From: Massilia sp. UBA2604
Lineage (GTDB): Bacteria; Pseudomonadota; Gammaproteobacteria; Burkholderiales; Burkholderiaceae_D
Direction: 5' to 3'
Length of the DNA stretch: 49,089 nucleotides
NCBI GenBank assembly: GCA_002339265.1
Contig: DDKG01000199.1
Coordinates: 1-49,089, forward strand
Below the pieces are notes generated by a model. That model saw only the letters and a program-made list of their open reading frames with translations. It searched no databases and had not been told where the DNA came from. The translations under genes were made by a program, and so were the position numbers. Shown here in pieces: positions 25,976 to 34,321 of the stretch. How positions within the stretch are numbered: the stretch's first letter is position 1; every line of letters begins with the position of its first letter.

Positions 25976-27405
25976 TGGCTGCCGCTACCTCCCCACTGTG
26001 GCTGGTCGCGCGCCAGCAGTGGACCTCGCTGCGGCGCGAACGCCGCCTGCGCCTGCTCGGCCTGCTGGTGCTGGCGCTGAGCGCGCTGGCCCTGTTCGAC
26101 GCCGCCCTCGATGGCCGGCGCGCCGAGTCGGCCCGCTTGCACGACACCCACGCCGAGCGCGAAGTATGGGAGGCGCAGGGCGCGGCCAATCCGCACGGCG
26201 CCGCCCACTTCGGGCGCTATGTCTACAAGCCGGAGGCGCCGCTGGCGATCCTCGAGCCCGGGCTGTCCGACCATCTGGGCCGCGCACTCAAGCTCGAAGG
26301 ACACCAGCAGAACACGAGCCGCTTCAAAGCCAGCGATGGCGGCGCGGCGCTGACCGGCTTCGGCGGCTTCAGTCCGGCCTTCGCGCTGCAGGTGCTGGTG
26401 CCGCTCCTGATCGTGTTCGCCGCCTTCGGCGCCTTCGCCGGCGAGCGCGCGCGCCAGCTGGCCTGGCAGGAGATCGGCGCCGGCGCTTCGCCCTGGCAGC
26501 TGGTGCTGGGCCGGGCAAGCGCCTATGGCGCCGTCCTGCTGCTGCTGCTGGCGGCGGTCGGCGCGCTGGCCGCGCTGGCCACGATCCCGGCCTGGAGCGG
26601 CGCGCATCTGGCCGCGCTCGGGCTGATGCTGGCCGCGCATGGCGTGTACTGGCTGGGCTTCCTCGGCATCACGCTCGCGATCTCGGCCGCCAGCGGCAGC
26701 GCGCGCGGCGCCCTGTTCGGGGCGCTGGGCTTCTGGATCGTGGCCGCGGTGCTGGCGCCAATGCTGGCGCCGGCGCTGGCCGAGGCGCGCCATCCGACGC
26801 CCTCGGCCACCGCCTTCGAGGCCGCCGTGGTCGAGGAAGTGATGAAGGGACCGGATGGCCACAGCCCGCGCGACGCGCGCTTCGCCGCCTTCGAACGCGC
26901 CACCCTGGCGCAGTACGGCGTCAAACACATCGACGAGCTGCCGATCAACTACGCCGGCCTGCTGTTCGAGCATGGCGAAAAGATGACCTCGGACATCTAC
27001 AACCGCCACTTCGACCGCCTGTACGACGGCCATGCGGCCCAGGCCAGGATCATGCTGGCCGCCAGCGCGCTGTCGCCGCTGATGGCCTTGCGCCCCTCGT
27101 CCGCGGCCCTGGCCCAGACCGACCTGCCGGCCCACCGTCACTTCATGGCGCAGGCCGAGGCCTACCGCTACGCGACGGTGCAGGCGCTCAACCGCGACAT
27201 CAAGCTCAATCGCAAGCCCGGAAACGGCGAGTACGCCAGCGACGTGGCGGCCATCACGCGCGGCATCGGCTTCACGCCGCGACCATACGCTCTGCACGAG
27301 CTGCTGCCGCGCGTGGCGGCGCCGTTCGCGCTGCTGCTGGCCTGGCTGCTGGCCGCGCTGGTACTGATGCGCCTGGCCGCGCGCCGCCTGGAGGGTTCGG
27401 CATGA
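25975..27405 (+). CDS. ABC-2 type permease, DUF3526-like (first of two)
   Basis: This 476-residue membrane protein has a first helix at about 22-42 (LRLLGLLVLALSALALFDAA), an extracytoplasmic loop, a group of helices at about 135-275 (VLVPLLIVFAAFGAFAG; VLLLLLAAVGALAALATI; ALGFWIVAAVLAPMLAPALA), a second large loop at about 275-440, and a last helix (FALLLAWLLAALVLMRLAA). One helix, loop, helix bundle, loop, helix is the DUF3526 layout of ABC-2 permeases. It starts on the stop of the TonB receptor gene and its own stop overlaps the next permease gene as ATGA. The two permeases should form a heterodimer driven by the ATPase at 28817. ABC-2 systems usually export, so this may move a metallophore, metal or lipid outward; substrate unknown. 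Confidence 0.85.
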   Translation: MAAATSPLWLVARQQWTSLRRERRLRLLGLLVLALSALALFDAALDGRRAESARLHDTHAEREVWEAQGAANPHGAAHFGRYVYKPEAPLAILEPGLSDHLGRALKLEGHQQNTSRFKASDGGAALTGFGGFSPAFALQVLVPLLIVFAAFGAFAGERARQLAWQEIGAGASPWQLVLGRASAYGAVLLLLLAAVGALAALATIPAWSGAHLAALGLMLAAHGVYWLGFLGITLAISAASGSARGALFGALGFWIVAAVLAPMLAPALAEARHPTPSATAFEAAVVEEVMKGPDGHSPRDARFAAFERATLAQYGVKHIDELPINYAGLLFEHGEKMTSDIYNRHFDRLYDGHAAQARIMLAASALSPLMALRPSSAALAQTDLPAHRHFMAQAEAYRYATVQALNRDIKLNRKPGNGEYASDVAAITRGIGFTPRPYALHELLPRVAAPFALLLAWLLAALVLMRLAARRLEGSA

Positions 27406-28808
27406 TGGCCGCGATCATCCGCATGGAAGCGCGGCGCCTGCTGCGCGGACGCTGGCTGCCGCTGCTGTGGCTGGCCTTTTTCATCCTGTGCGCCGGCGCC
27501 GCCTGGAATGGCGCGGCCTGGGTCGAACAGCGCGAGACGGCGCTGGCCGCCATCCAGGAAGACGAGCGCGAGACGCAGCGCCTGCGGCGCGCCCAGATCG
27601 CCGACGAAGTCACGCCGGACAACCGGATGCGCTATGGGGGCGCGCTATACGCCACCGCAATGTCGCTGCGCGCCACCCTTGCGCCGGGCGAACTGGCGCT
27701 GCTGACCGTGGGCCAGGCCGATGGCTATCCGATGGCGGCCACGATCCACGCCTTCAGCGCCAGCAACACGATCTTCGACCGCCACGTCGCGGGCATGGAA
27801 AACCCGTCGGTGCTGGCCGCCGGGCGCTTCGACCTGGCCTTCGTGATCGTCTGGCTGCTGCCGCTCCTGGTACTGGCCGGCAGCTTCGACCTGTTCGCCC
27901 ATGAGCGCGAGCGCGGGATGGCGCCCTGGCTGCTGTCGCAGCCGGTGTCCCCGGGACGCCTGCTGGCGGCCAAGGCGGCCGCGCGCGCCCTGCTGCTGGT
28001 GCTGCCGCCGGTCGCGATCCTGCTGGCGGTGCTGGTCGCGGGCGGTGCCGCCAGTCGCGCCGCCCTGCTCGCCACTGCTGCGCTGGTGGCGCTGTACGCC
28101 CTGTTCTGGCTGGCACTGGCGCTGCTGGTCAACCTGGTTGCGGAAAACGCCGCGCAGGCGGCGCTGGGCTGCCTGGCCGGCTGGCTGCTGCTGGTGGTGC
28201 TGCTGCCGGCGCTGGCCCTCGGCGTGGCCGACCTGGCCGCGCCGCCGTCGAGCCCGACGGAGAGGGTCAACGCCCTGCGCGCCCAGGCCATGCAGGCGCG
28301 CGCCGAGGCAAGGGCGCAGGCCGCGGCGCCGGCCAATCCCGGGCCGCAGCGCTCGCCCAACATTCCCGACAGCCTGCGCCGCCGCGCGCTCGAGGTCGAG
28401 CGCGGCGAACATCTGATCCGCGCGGCCGCCGCGCCCTACCGGGCCCAGGACGAACGGCGCCTGGCCTGGCTCGACGCCCTGCGAGCGGCCTCGCCGGCGA
28501 TCGCGCTGCAGGACGGCCTGGAGCGCCTGGCCGGAGCCGACGCCGCGCGCGCCCTGCGCTTCCAGGACCAGGCCCACGGTTTCCTGCTCGAGCTGCGCGT
28601 GCTGGTGGATCGCTACCTGGCCGAAGACCGCCTGCTCACCGTCGCCGACTACGACGCCGGCCTGCCGCGCTTCGTCCTGCGCGAAGCGTCCTTTGGCGAG
28701 CGCGCCGGCGCCCTGCTGTTCGACGCCGCCGTCATCCTGCTCACCGGCGCGGCCCTGCTGCTGGCCGCGCGGCGCCGGCTGCGCCGCCATACCACCTTCA
28801 CCGAATGA
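27402..28808 (+). CDS. ABC-2 type permease, DUF3526-like (second of two)
   Basis: The 468-residue protein mirrors its neighbour. A first helix at about 18-38 (WLPLLWLAFFILCAGAAWNG) is followed by an extracytoplasmic loop, a helix bundle at about 145-285 (LAFVIVWLLPLLVLAGSFDL; LLLVLPPVAILLAVLVAGG; ALYALFWLALALLVNLV; LLLVVLLPALALGVADLA), a second loop rich in Arg and Ala (about 285-430) and a C-terminal helix (LLFDAAVILLTGAALLLAAR). The cytosolic FAHERERGMAPWLLSQPVSPGRLL lies where ABC-2 permeases meet the ATPase. The ATG at 27402 overlaps the previous stop. The pairing of two divergent permeases fits a heterodimer. Substrate unknown. Confidence 0.85.
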   Translation: MMAAIIRMEARRLLRGRWLPLLWLAFFILCAGAAWNGAAWVEQRETALAAIQEDERETQRLRRAQIADEVTPDNRMRYGGALYATAMSLRATLAPGELALLTVGQADGYPMAATIHAFSASNTIFDRHVAGMENPSVLAAGRFDLAFVIVWLLPLLVLAGSFDLFAHERERGMAPWLLSQPVSPGRLLAAKAAARALLLVLPPVAILLAVLVAGGAASRAALLATAALVALYALFWLALALLVNLVAENAAQAALGCLAGWLLLVVLLPALALGVADLAAPPSSPTERVNALRAQAMQARAEARAQAAAPANPGPQRSPNIPDSLRRRALEVERGEHLIRAAAAPYRAQDERRLAWLDALRAASPAIALQDGLERLAGADAARALRFQDQAHGFLLELRVLVDRYLAEDRLLTVADYDAGLPRFVLREASFGERAGALLFDAAVILLTGAALLLAARRRLRRHTTFTE

Positions 28809-28816
28809 GGTCCCCC

Positions 28817-29554
28817 ATGCTGCACACCCAGGCGCTGTCCAAATCCTTCGGGGCCCAGCGCGCCCTCGACAACCTCGACCTGCGCATCGCGCCGGGCGAG
28901 ATCTTCTGCATGCTCGGCGCCAACGGCGCCGGCAAGACCACCACCATCAAGCTGCTGCTGGGCTTCCTGGCGCCCACCTCGGGCCGGGCCCTGGTCGATG
29001 GCATCGACGTCCAGCTCGATCCGATCGCCGCGCGCCGGCGCCTGCTGTACCTGCCGGAACAGGTGGCGCTGTACGGCGAACTGAGCGGCCTGGAAAACCT
29101 GGATTACTTCGCCGGCCTGGCCGGCGTCCCGGACCGGACCCCGGCGCGCCTGCGCGGCTGGCTGGAACAGGCCGGCGTGCCGTCCGCCGCCATCGAGCGC
29201 CGCGCCAGCGGCTATTCGAAAGGAATGCGCCAGAAGGTCGCGATCGCGCTGTCGATCGCGCGCGCCGCCCGCGCCCTGCTGCTGGACGAGCCAACCTCCG
29301 GCCTCGACCCGCAGGCCAGCGCCGAATTCCACCGCCTCTTGCAGCGCCAGCGCGACGCCGGAGCGGCGGTGCTGATGGCCACCCACGACCTGTTCCGTGC
29401 GCGCGAGGTGGCGACCACGATCGGGCTGATGCGCGACGGACGTCTGCTGCGCACCTTGCGCGCGGCCGACGTCTCTGCCCTGGAACTGGAGCAACTGTAC
29501 CTCGAAGAAATGGCGCTCGCAGCATCGAGCACATCCCATCTTGAAACGACTTGA
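28817..29554 (+). CDS. ABC transporter ATP-binding protein
   Basis: This 245-residue ATPase has Walker A GANGAGKTTT, Q-loop region YLPEQVALYGELSG, signature YSKGMRQK (a common variant in ABC-2 exporters such as the CcmA/NatA/NosF group), Walker B ALLLDEPTSGLD and switch His in MATHD. It powers the two permeases encoded just upstream. An ATG at 28805 overlaps the permease stop, but the ATG at 28817 has GAGG at good spacing and is preferred; the difference is four residues. The C-terminus is short, with no extra domain. The cluster then continues after ten bases with a second TonB-dependent receptor. Confidence 0.94.
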   Translation: MLHTQALSKSFGAQRALDNLDLRIAPGEIFCMLGANGAGKTTTIKLLLGFLAPTSGRALVDGIDVQLDPIAARRRLLYLPEQVALYGELSGLENLDYFAGLAGVPDRTPARLRGWLEQAGVPSAAIERRASGYSKGMRQKVAIALSIARAARALLLDEPTSGLDPQASAEFHRLLQRQRDAGAAVLMATHDLFRAREVATTIGLMRDGRLLRTLRAADVSALELEQLYLEEMALAASSTSHLETT

Positions 29555-29564
29555 AAGGACAACC

Positions 29565-31826
29565 ATGAAACGCCACGCCATCCCGGGCGCCTGCCTCGCC
29601 CTGATATCCACCCTGTCGCTGGCCGCCGAGCAGGCGCCCGAACCGGACAGCACCGTCGTCGTCACTGCCAGCCGCGACGCAGCTTCTCCATCGACTGCGC
29701 CCCTGGCGGCGACGCCGGTCCAGACGCTGGCGGGCCAGGAACTCGTCCGGCGGCGCATGGGCACCCTGGGCGAGACGCTGGCCGGCCTGCCCGGCGTCCA
29801 CCTCGACAATTTCGGCGCCGGCGCCGCCCGGCCGGTGATCCGCGGCCAGACCCTGCCGCGCATCGAGGTGCTGAGCGACGGCGCGACGCTGTTCGACGTG
29901 TCCTCGGTGTCGCCCGACCATGGCATCGCCACCGATCCGTTGTTGCTCGACGCCATCGAGGTCATCCGCGGGCCGGCCGCGGTGCGCTACGGCGGCAATG
30001 CGACCGGCGGTGCGATCAACCTGATCGACAGCAAGGTGCCGAAACTGGTGCCGGAACGTGGCGTCACCGGCGCCACCGAGGTGCGCTACGGCACTGGCGA
30101 CAACGAAAAAACCGTCGTCGGCCGCGTCACCGCCGGCAGCGGCAACTTCGCCCTGCATGCGGAAGGCGCCAAACGCAATGCCGGCGAGTATGACGTGCCG
30201 TCCGCCTTCGGAACGGACCGGCTGCGCGACTCCTTTGCCGACAGCGAGAGCTATAGCGTGGGCGGTTCGTGGATCACCAGGAAGGGCTATATCGGCGCGG
30301 CCTATACGCGGGTGCGCAACGAATACGGCCTGCCCGGGCACAGCCATGCGAATGGCGTGTGCCACCTGCATGGCTATTTCAATCCGGTACGGGTGGACCT
30401 GCATTGCGTGGGCCACGGGAGTTACCAGAATCCGCTGGACAATCCCGATTCGGACACTGCCTGGATCGACCTGCGCAGCGACCGCGTGGACGTCCGCGCG
30501 GATTACATCGATCCGCTGCCCGGGTTTTCCAGCGTCAAGTTCCGCGCCTCCCACACCGACTACCAGCACGACGAGATCGACGGCCCGATCCTGTACAGCC
30601 GCTATACCAACAAGGTCAAGGATGGCCGGCTCGAGCTGACCCATAAGCCCTTGCTCGGATTCACCGGCACGCTGGGCCTGCAATATACGGACGGCACTTT
30701 CGGCGGCTTGAACCTGATCGACCTTCACGTGCCCTCGACCAATTTCTATGGGTTCGACGGGCACACACATTACGTGACCGAAAATACCGGGCTGTTCCTC
30801 AGCGAACGGCGTGCCTTCGGCCCGGTCGATGTCGAGCTCGCCGTGCGCAAGGACTGGCGCACGGTCAGCGTGCCGATTCCGGGCGAATTCTTCATCCGGG
30901 TGCCGGACGAATACATTCCATCCTATGAGCAGTCGTACGGCCCCAACTGGCGGCAAGAGGTCGAGGATGGGTCGCGCCAGGGCCACCTCGAGCGTAATCC
31001 CGACCGCAAGCATCGCCCCCTTTCCGCCTCGCTTGGCGCCACCTGGAACCTCGGCGGCGGCTACTCGGCCGCGCTGTCGCTGGCGCGCACCGAGCGGGCG
31101 CCGAATATGCGCGAGCTGTTCGCCTACGGAAATAACCTTGCTACCAACAGCTACGAGATGGGCTTGCTGGCCGACTGGGAGTTCATCGATCCCATCCTCG
31201 AAGAGGCCGGCGTCTTCCGCGGCGATGTCCTGGAGAAATCGAACGCGGTTAACCTGACTTTGCGCAAGGCCGGCGGCCCGTTCGAGTTCGAGGTCGGCGT
31301 GTTCCACCAGGATGTCGACGACTATGTATACACGCACGCGCTGGAAACCGAGACCCGCAACGGCGTGGCCCACCACTTCCTGATCTATACCGCGGGCAAG
31401 GCGCGCTTCAACGGCATCGACGGCCAGGCCAGTGTTCGCCTGACGCAAGCCTCGAAAGTCACCGTGTTCGGGGACTACGTGCATGCCGAACTCGCCGACG
31501 ACAAGGGCTACCTGCCGCGCATCCCGCCGGCACGGCTGGGCGGACGCTACGAGGGAGAATGGGGGCTGCTGTCGGCCGGGTTCGAGGTCTACCGCCAGTT
31601 CACGCAAGACCGGCTGGGATCGCTGGAGACCCGGACCGATGGCTACAATATGGTCAATGCGACACTGGCCTACCGCTTCCCGCATGCACCCGGTCGCTGG
31701 ACCGAGCTCTACCTGAGCGGCACGAACCTGACCGACGAGCTGGCCTTCAGCCACGCCTCCTTCGTCAAGGCCCAGTCGCCGCTGCGCGGACGCAATATCG
31801 TGTTCGGACTGCGCCACCAGTTCTGA
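29565..31826 (+). CDS. TonB-dependent receptor, ZnuD-like (probable zinc or other metal)
   Basis: The 753-residue protein has a signal peptide ending near SLAAEQ, a TonB-box-like [10 protein letters not shown] and a plug domain ([24 protein letters not shown]-like [34 protein letters not shown]). At about residue 262-287 a His/Cys-rich loop reads [13 protein letters not shown], then DLHCVGHG, a likely metal-capture site; a similar His-rich loop is known in the neisserial zinc receptor Znu[16 protein letters not shown] near the C-terminus is also typical of that family, and the barrel ends in GLRHQF with terminal Phe. AAAGGAC precedes the ATG. It is the second receptor in a cluster that also contains an ABC-2 transporter and a Cys/His small protein, supporting a metal role. 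No Zur box was recognised. Confidence 0.88.
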   Translation: MKRHAIPGACLALISTLSLAAEQAPEPDSTVVVTASRDAASPSTAPLAATPVQTLAGQELVRRRMGTLGETLAGLPGVHLDNFGAGAARPVIRGQTLPRIEVLSDGATLFDVSSVSPDHGIATDPLLLDAIEVIRGPAAVRYGGNATGGAINLIDSKVPKLVPERGVTGATEVRYGTGDNEKTVVGRVTAGSGNFALHAEGAKRNAGEYDVPSAFGTDRLRDSFADSESYSVGGSWITRKGYIGAAYTRVRNEYGLPGHSHANGVCHLHGYFNPVRVDLHCVGHGSYQNPLDNPDSDTAWIDLRSDRVDVRADYIDPLPGFSSVKFRASHTDYQHDEIDGPILYSRYTNKVKDGRLELTHKPLLGFTGTLGLQYTDGTFGGLNLIDLHVPSTNFYGFDGHTHYVTENTGLFLSERRAFGPVDVELAVRKDWRTVSVPIPGEFFIRVPDEYIPSYEQSYGPNWRQEVEDGSRQGHLERNPDRKHRPLSASLGATWNLGGGYSAALSLARTERAPNMRELFAYGNNLATNSYEMGLLADWEFIDPILEEAGVFRGDVLEKSNAVNLTLRKAGGPFEFEVGVFHQDVDDYVYTHALETETRNGVAHHFLIYTAGKARFNGIDGQASVRLTQASKVTVFGDYVHAELADDKGYLPRIPPARLGGRYEGEWGLLSAGFEVYRQFTQDRLGSLETRTDGYNMVNATLAYRFPHAPGRWTELYLSGTNLTDELAFSHASFVKAQSPLRGRNIVFGLRHQF

Positions 31827-31834
31827 TCCTTGAT

Positions 31835-31864
31835 CCGGTCGGCAACGCCTTCCTGCCGATCCGG
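31835..31864 (+). terminator. Stem-loop after the ZnuD-like receptor gene
   Basis: CCGGTCGGCA pairs with TGCCGATCCGG (one bulged T) just after the receptor stop. There is no T-run, so it may act in RNA processing or as a weak terminator. Confidence 0.4.
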
Positions 31865-31876
31865 AACAATCGACGA

Positions 31877-31903
31877 GGCCCGGCATCTCATCCTTGCCGG
31901 GCC
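31877..31903 (+). terminator. Second stem-loop before the hydrolase gene
   Basis: GGCCCGGC and GCCGGGCC are exact inverted complements around an 11-base loop. Together with the stem at 31835 it separates the receptor from the hydrolase, suggesting reduced read-through, although no T-run follows. Confidence 0.4.
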
Positions 31904-31930
31904 AAGCCCACTACGTCGAAAGGAAACACG

Positions 31931-32770
31931 ATGGCCTATTTCACCACCCGCGACGGCGTCGACATCTATTACAAGGACTGGGGCCGCGGCAAGCCGGTGG
32001 TGTTTTGCCACGGCTGGCCGCTGGGCGCCGACAGCTGGGAAGCGCAGATGCTGCACCTGTCGCAGAACGGTTTCCGCACCGTCGCGCACGACCGGCGCGG
32101 GCATATGCGTTCGAGCCAGCCGTGGGACGGCAACGATATGGACCATTACGCCGACGACCTGGCCCAGTTGCTCGAGTTGCTCGACCTCAATGAGGTCTGC
32201 CTGGTCGGCTTCTCGACCGGCGGCGGCGAGGTGGCGCGCTATGTCGGACGCCACGGCACCGGCCGCATTGCCCAGCTGGTGCTGATCGGCGCGGTGCCGC
32301 CGCTGATGGTGCAGCGCCCCGACAATCCGGACGGTGCGCCGCGGGAAGTATTCGACGGCATCCGCACGGCCCAGCTCGAGAACCGGGCCCAGCTCTACCT
32401 CGACATCCCTTCCGGCCCCTTCTATGGCTTCAACCGGCCGGGCGCCACGCCGTCTCCGGGGCTGGTCCAGTCGTGGTTCTTGCAGGGAATGTTAGGCGGT
32501 CACAAGAATACTTACGACTCGATCGCGGCGTTTTCCGAAACCGATTTCCGCGATGACCTCAGGAAATTTGACAAGCCGACCCTGATCATCCACGGCGACG
32601 ACGACCAGGTGGTGCCGATCGACGTTGGCGGCCGGGCTTCGGCGCGGCTGGTGCCGCACGCCACCTTCATCGCCTATGCCGGCGCGCCGCACGGGCTGAC
32701 CGACACGCACAAGGACCGGGTCAACGCCGACCTGCTGGCCTTCGCGCGCGGCGAAACCGTCGGACACTAG
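31931..32770 (+). CDS. Alpha/beta hydrolase of the non-haem chloroperoxidase/arylesterase group
   Basis: This 279-residue protein has the family opening [16 protein letters not shown], oxyanion region [12 protein letters not shown], nucleophile elbow GFSTGGGE (Ser about 95), acid loop HGDDDQVVP (Asp in 223-225) and catalytic His in GAPHGLT (about 254). Members hydrolyse esters and, with acetate and peroxide, can carry out perhydrolysis and halogenation. It has no signal peptide and should be cytosolic. The ATG at 31931 follows AAAGGAAA. It stands alone behind two stem-loops, so it may not belong to the receptor operon. The substrate is unknown; a detoxification role is possible. Confidence 0.93.
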   Translation: MAYFTTRDGVDIYYKDWGRGKPVVFCHGWPLGADSWEAQMLHLSQNGFRTVAHDRRGHMRSSQPWDGNDMDHYADDLAQLLELLDLNEVCLVGFSTGGGEVARYVGRHGTGRIAQLVLIGAVPPLMVQRPDNPDGAPREVFDGIRTAQLENRAQLYLDIPSGPFYGFNRPGATPSPGLVQSWFLQGMLGGHKNTYDSIAAFSETDFRDDLRKFDKPTLIIHGDDDQVVPIDVGGRASARLVPHATFIAYAGAPHGLTDTHKDRVNADLLAFARGETVGH

Positions 32771-32823
32771 CGGCAGATCCTCCCCTTCAGCTGAAGCGGA
32801 CCAGGCATTACTCCCCCAGTCAT

Positions 32824-32839
32824 TCCCCTGCAAAGGGGA
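32824..32839 (+). terminator. Short stem-loop after the hydrolase gene
   Basis: TCCCCT and AGGGGA pair around GCAA. A run of T does not follow, so it is only a candidate terminator. It sits immediately before the 36-bp repeats. Confidence 0.35.
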
Positions 32840-32842
32840 GTG

Positions 32843-32950
32843 CTATCGCTCATCCGTTACGGCCTCTCGAGGCGAAATCTATCGCTCATCCGTACTGGTG
32901 TGCAGCACGATAATCTATCGCTCATCATTATCGGGACCGCCAATATTAAC
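32843..32950. repeat. Three direct repeats with an exact 36-bp period upstream of the RND operon
   Basis: CTATCGCTCATC occurs at 32843-32854, 32879-32890 and 32915-32926, so the period is exactly 36 bases. The first two copies extend to CGT, and the first two units end in AAT. The unit interiors differ: unit 1 has a small stem GCCTC-TC-GAGGC, unit 2 has GTG-TGCAG-CAC, unit 3 is AT-rich. The block ends about 100 bases before the RND adaptor start. The core TATCGCTCAT also occurs at 42303-42312. It may be a multi-site operator. Confidence 0.75.
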
Positions 32951-33049
32951 TAAAATTAATAATTCGCACACCCCCGCTTAAGCCGGCGACGGGCATGATC
33001 GAAGGTAGGGACAATATCGCTCTCAACCTTGCAATCCGGATTCAACCAC

Positions 33050-34315
33050 ATGCCCTCGACCATTTCCTTGCGCCGGCGCCAGCCGGCCCTTGGCGCCGCC
33101 CTGCTGGCGGCGCTGCTGCTGTCCGCCTGCGCCAAAGAACAGAAACCCGTCGCGCCCACCGTTCCGGAGGTAGCCGTATTGACGATGAGTACGTCCAACG
33201 TGGCGCTGAACATCGCCCTGCCGGGCCGCACCGCGCCCTACCTGCTGGCCGAGGTCCGGGCCCGGGTCGACGGCATCGTGCAGGAGCGCCGGTTCAAGGA
33301 AGGGGCCGACGTCAGGAAGGGCGACCCGCTGTACCTGATCGACCCGGCCCCCTACCGCGCCACGCTGGCCAGCGCCGAGGCCGAACTGCAGCGGGCCCAG
33401 GCCACCCTGGCCAGCAACGCCTCCCTGCTCAAGCGCAACCAGGTGCTGGTCAAGGAAAACGCCGTCAGCAAGCAGGAATTCGAAAACGCCGAAGCGGCCC
33501 AGCTGGAAGCGGCGGCCGACGTCGCCGCTGCAAAAGCGGCCGTCGAGACTGCCCGCATCAACCTCGGCTATACCAGCGTCAGCGCGCCGATCACCGGCCG
33601 CAGCAGCGTGTCGGCGGTAACGCAAGGCGCCTACGTCCAGGGCGGCGCCGCCACCCTGATGACCACCATCCAGCAAATCGACCCGATGTACGTCGACCTG
33701 CAGCAGTCGAGCGTCGACGGCCTGGCCCTGCGCCGCGAGATTGCCGCCGGCCGGGTGCGCATGGACGGCGCCAACGCCGCCAGGGTCAGCCTGACCCTGG
33801 AGGACGGCAGCACCTACAGCCGCGCCGGCACACTCGAGTTTTCCGGCGTGACGGTCGACCAGGCCACCGGCGCGGTCACCCTGCGCGCGCGCTTCCCGAA
33901 TCCCGACAAGCTGTTATTGCCCGGCATGTTCGTGCGCGCCAGCGTGAGCCAGGGCGTGCGCCAGGCCGTGATGCGGGTGCCGGCGCCGGCCGTCTCGCGC
34001 ACCCCGCAGGGCACCGCGACCGTGATGGTGGTCGACCGCGAAAACAAGGCCCGGCTGCGCACCGTGCGCACCGGCGCCCTGGTCGACGGCTACTGGCTGA
34101 TCGACGAGGGCCTGAAGGAAGGCGAACGTGTGATCGTCAGCGGCACCCAGAAACTGCGTCCGGGCGCCGTGGTGCGGATCGGCGCGCCGTCGGCGCCGGC
34201 CAGCCAGGCGCCGGCCGCTCCCGCGACTCCGTCCAGCCCGGCCAATCCGGCCAATCCGGCCAATCCGGCCACCCCGGCGGCCACGCCGGCCGCCACCCCA
34301 GCGCGCCAGGGATAA
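33050..34315 (+). CDS. RND efflux periplasmic adaptor (membrane fusion protein)
   Basis: This 421-residue lipoprotein has a signal ending in the lipobox LLSAC (Cys about residue 28), then the usual adaptor order: VRARVDGIVQERRFKEGADV as first lipoyl half, an alpha hairpin (about 100-175; ATLASAEAELQRAQATLASN), second lipoyl half INLGYTSVSAPITGRSSVS, beta-barrel and membrane-proximal domains (LLPGMFVRASVSQGVRQAV). It links the inner-membrane pump to an outer-membrane channel. The tail is low complexity, with NPA units from a 9-bp tandem repeat near 34242-34268, and ends ATPAATPARQG. The ATG at 33050 is chosen because the signal peptide starts there. The RND pump follows after six bases. The family closest in style is AcrA/MexA. 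Confidence 0.94.
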   Translation: MPSTISLRRRQPALGAALLAALLLSACAKEQKPVAPTVPEVAVLTMSTSNVALNIALPGRTAPYLLAEVRARVDGIVQERRFKEGADVRKGDPLYLIDPAPYRATLASAEAELQRAQATLASNASLLKRNQVLVKENAVSKQEFENAEAAQLEAAADVAAAKAAVETARINLGYTSVSAPITGRSSVSAVTQGAYVQGGAATLMTTIQQIDPMYVDLQQSSVDGLALRREIAAGRVRMDGANAARVSLTLEDGSTYSRAGTLEFSGVTVDQATGAVTLRARFPNPDKLLLPGMFVRASVSQGVRQAVMRVPAPAVSRTPQGTATVMVVDRENKARLRTVRTGALVDGYWLIDEGLKEGERVIVSGTQKLRPGAVVRIGAPSAPASQAPAAPATPSSPANPANPANPATPAATPAATPARQG

Positions 34316-34321
34316 GCATCG

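Noticed and set aside
28947..31886. A 979-codon minus-strand open frame antisense to the ATPase and ZnuD-like receptor
   Set aside because: No recognisable domain and no ribosome site; antisense to clear family members.
32843..32950. The three 36-bp units as a CRISPR array
   Set aside because: Only 12-15 bases are repeated per unit, the intervening pieces are about 21-24 bases, there are only three units, and no cas genes are present.
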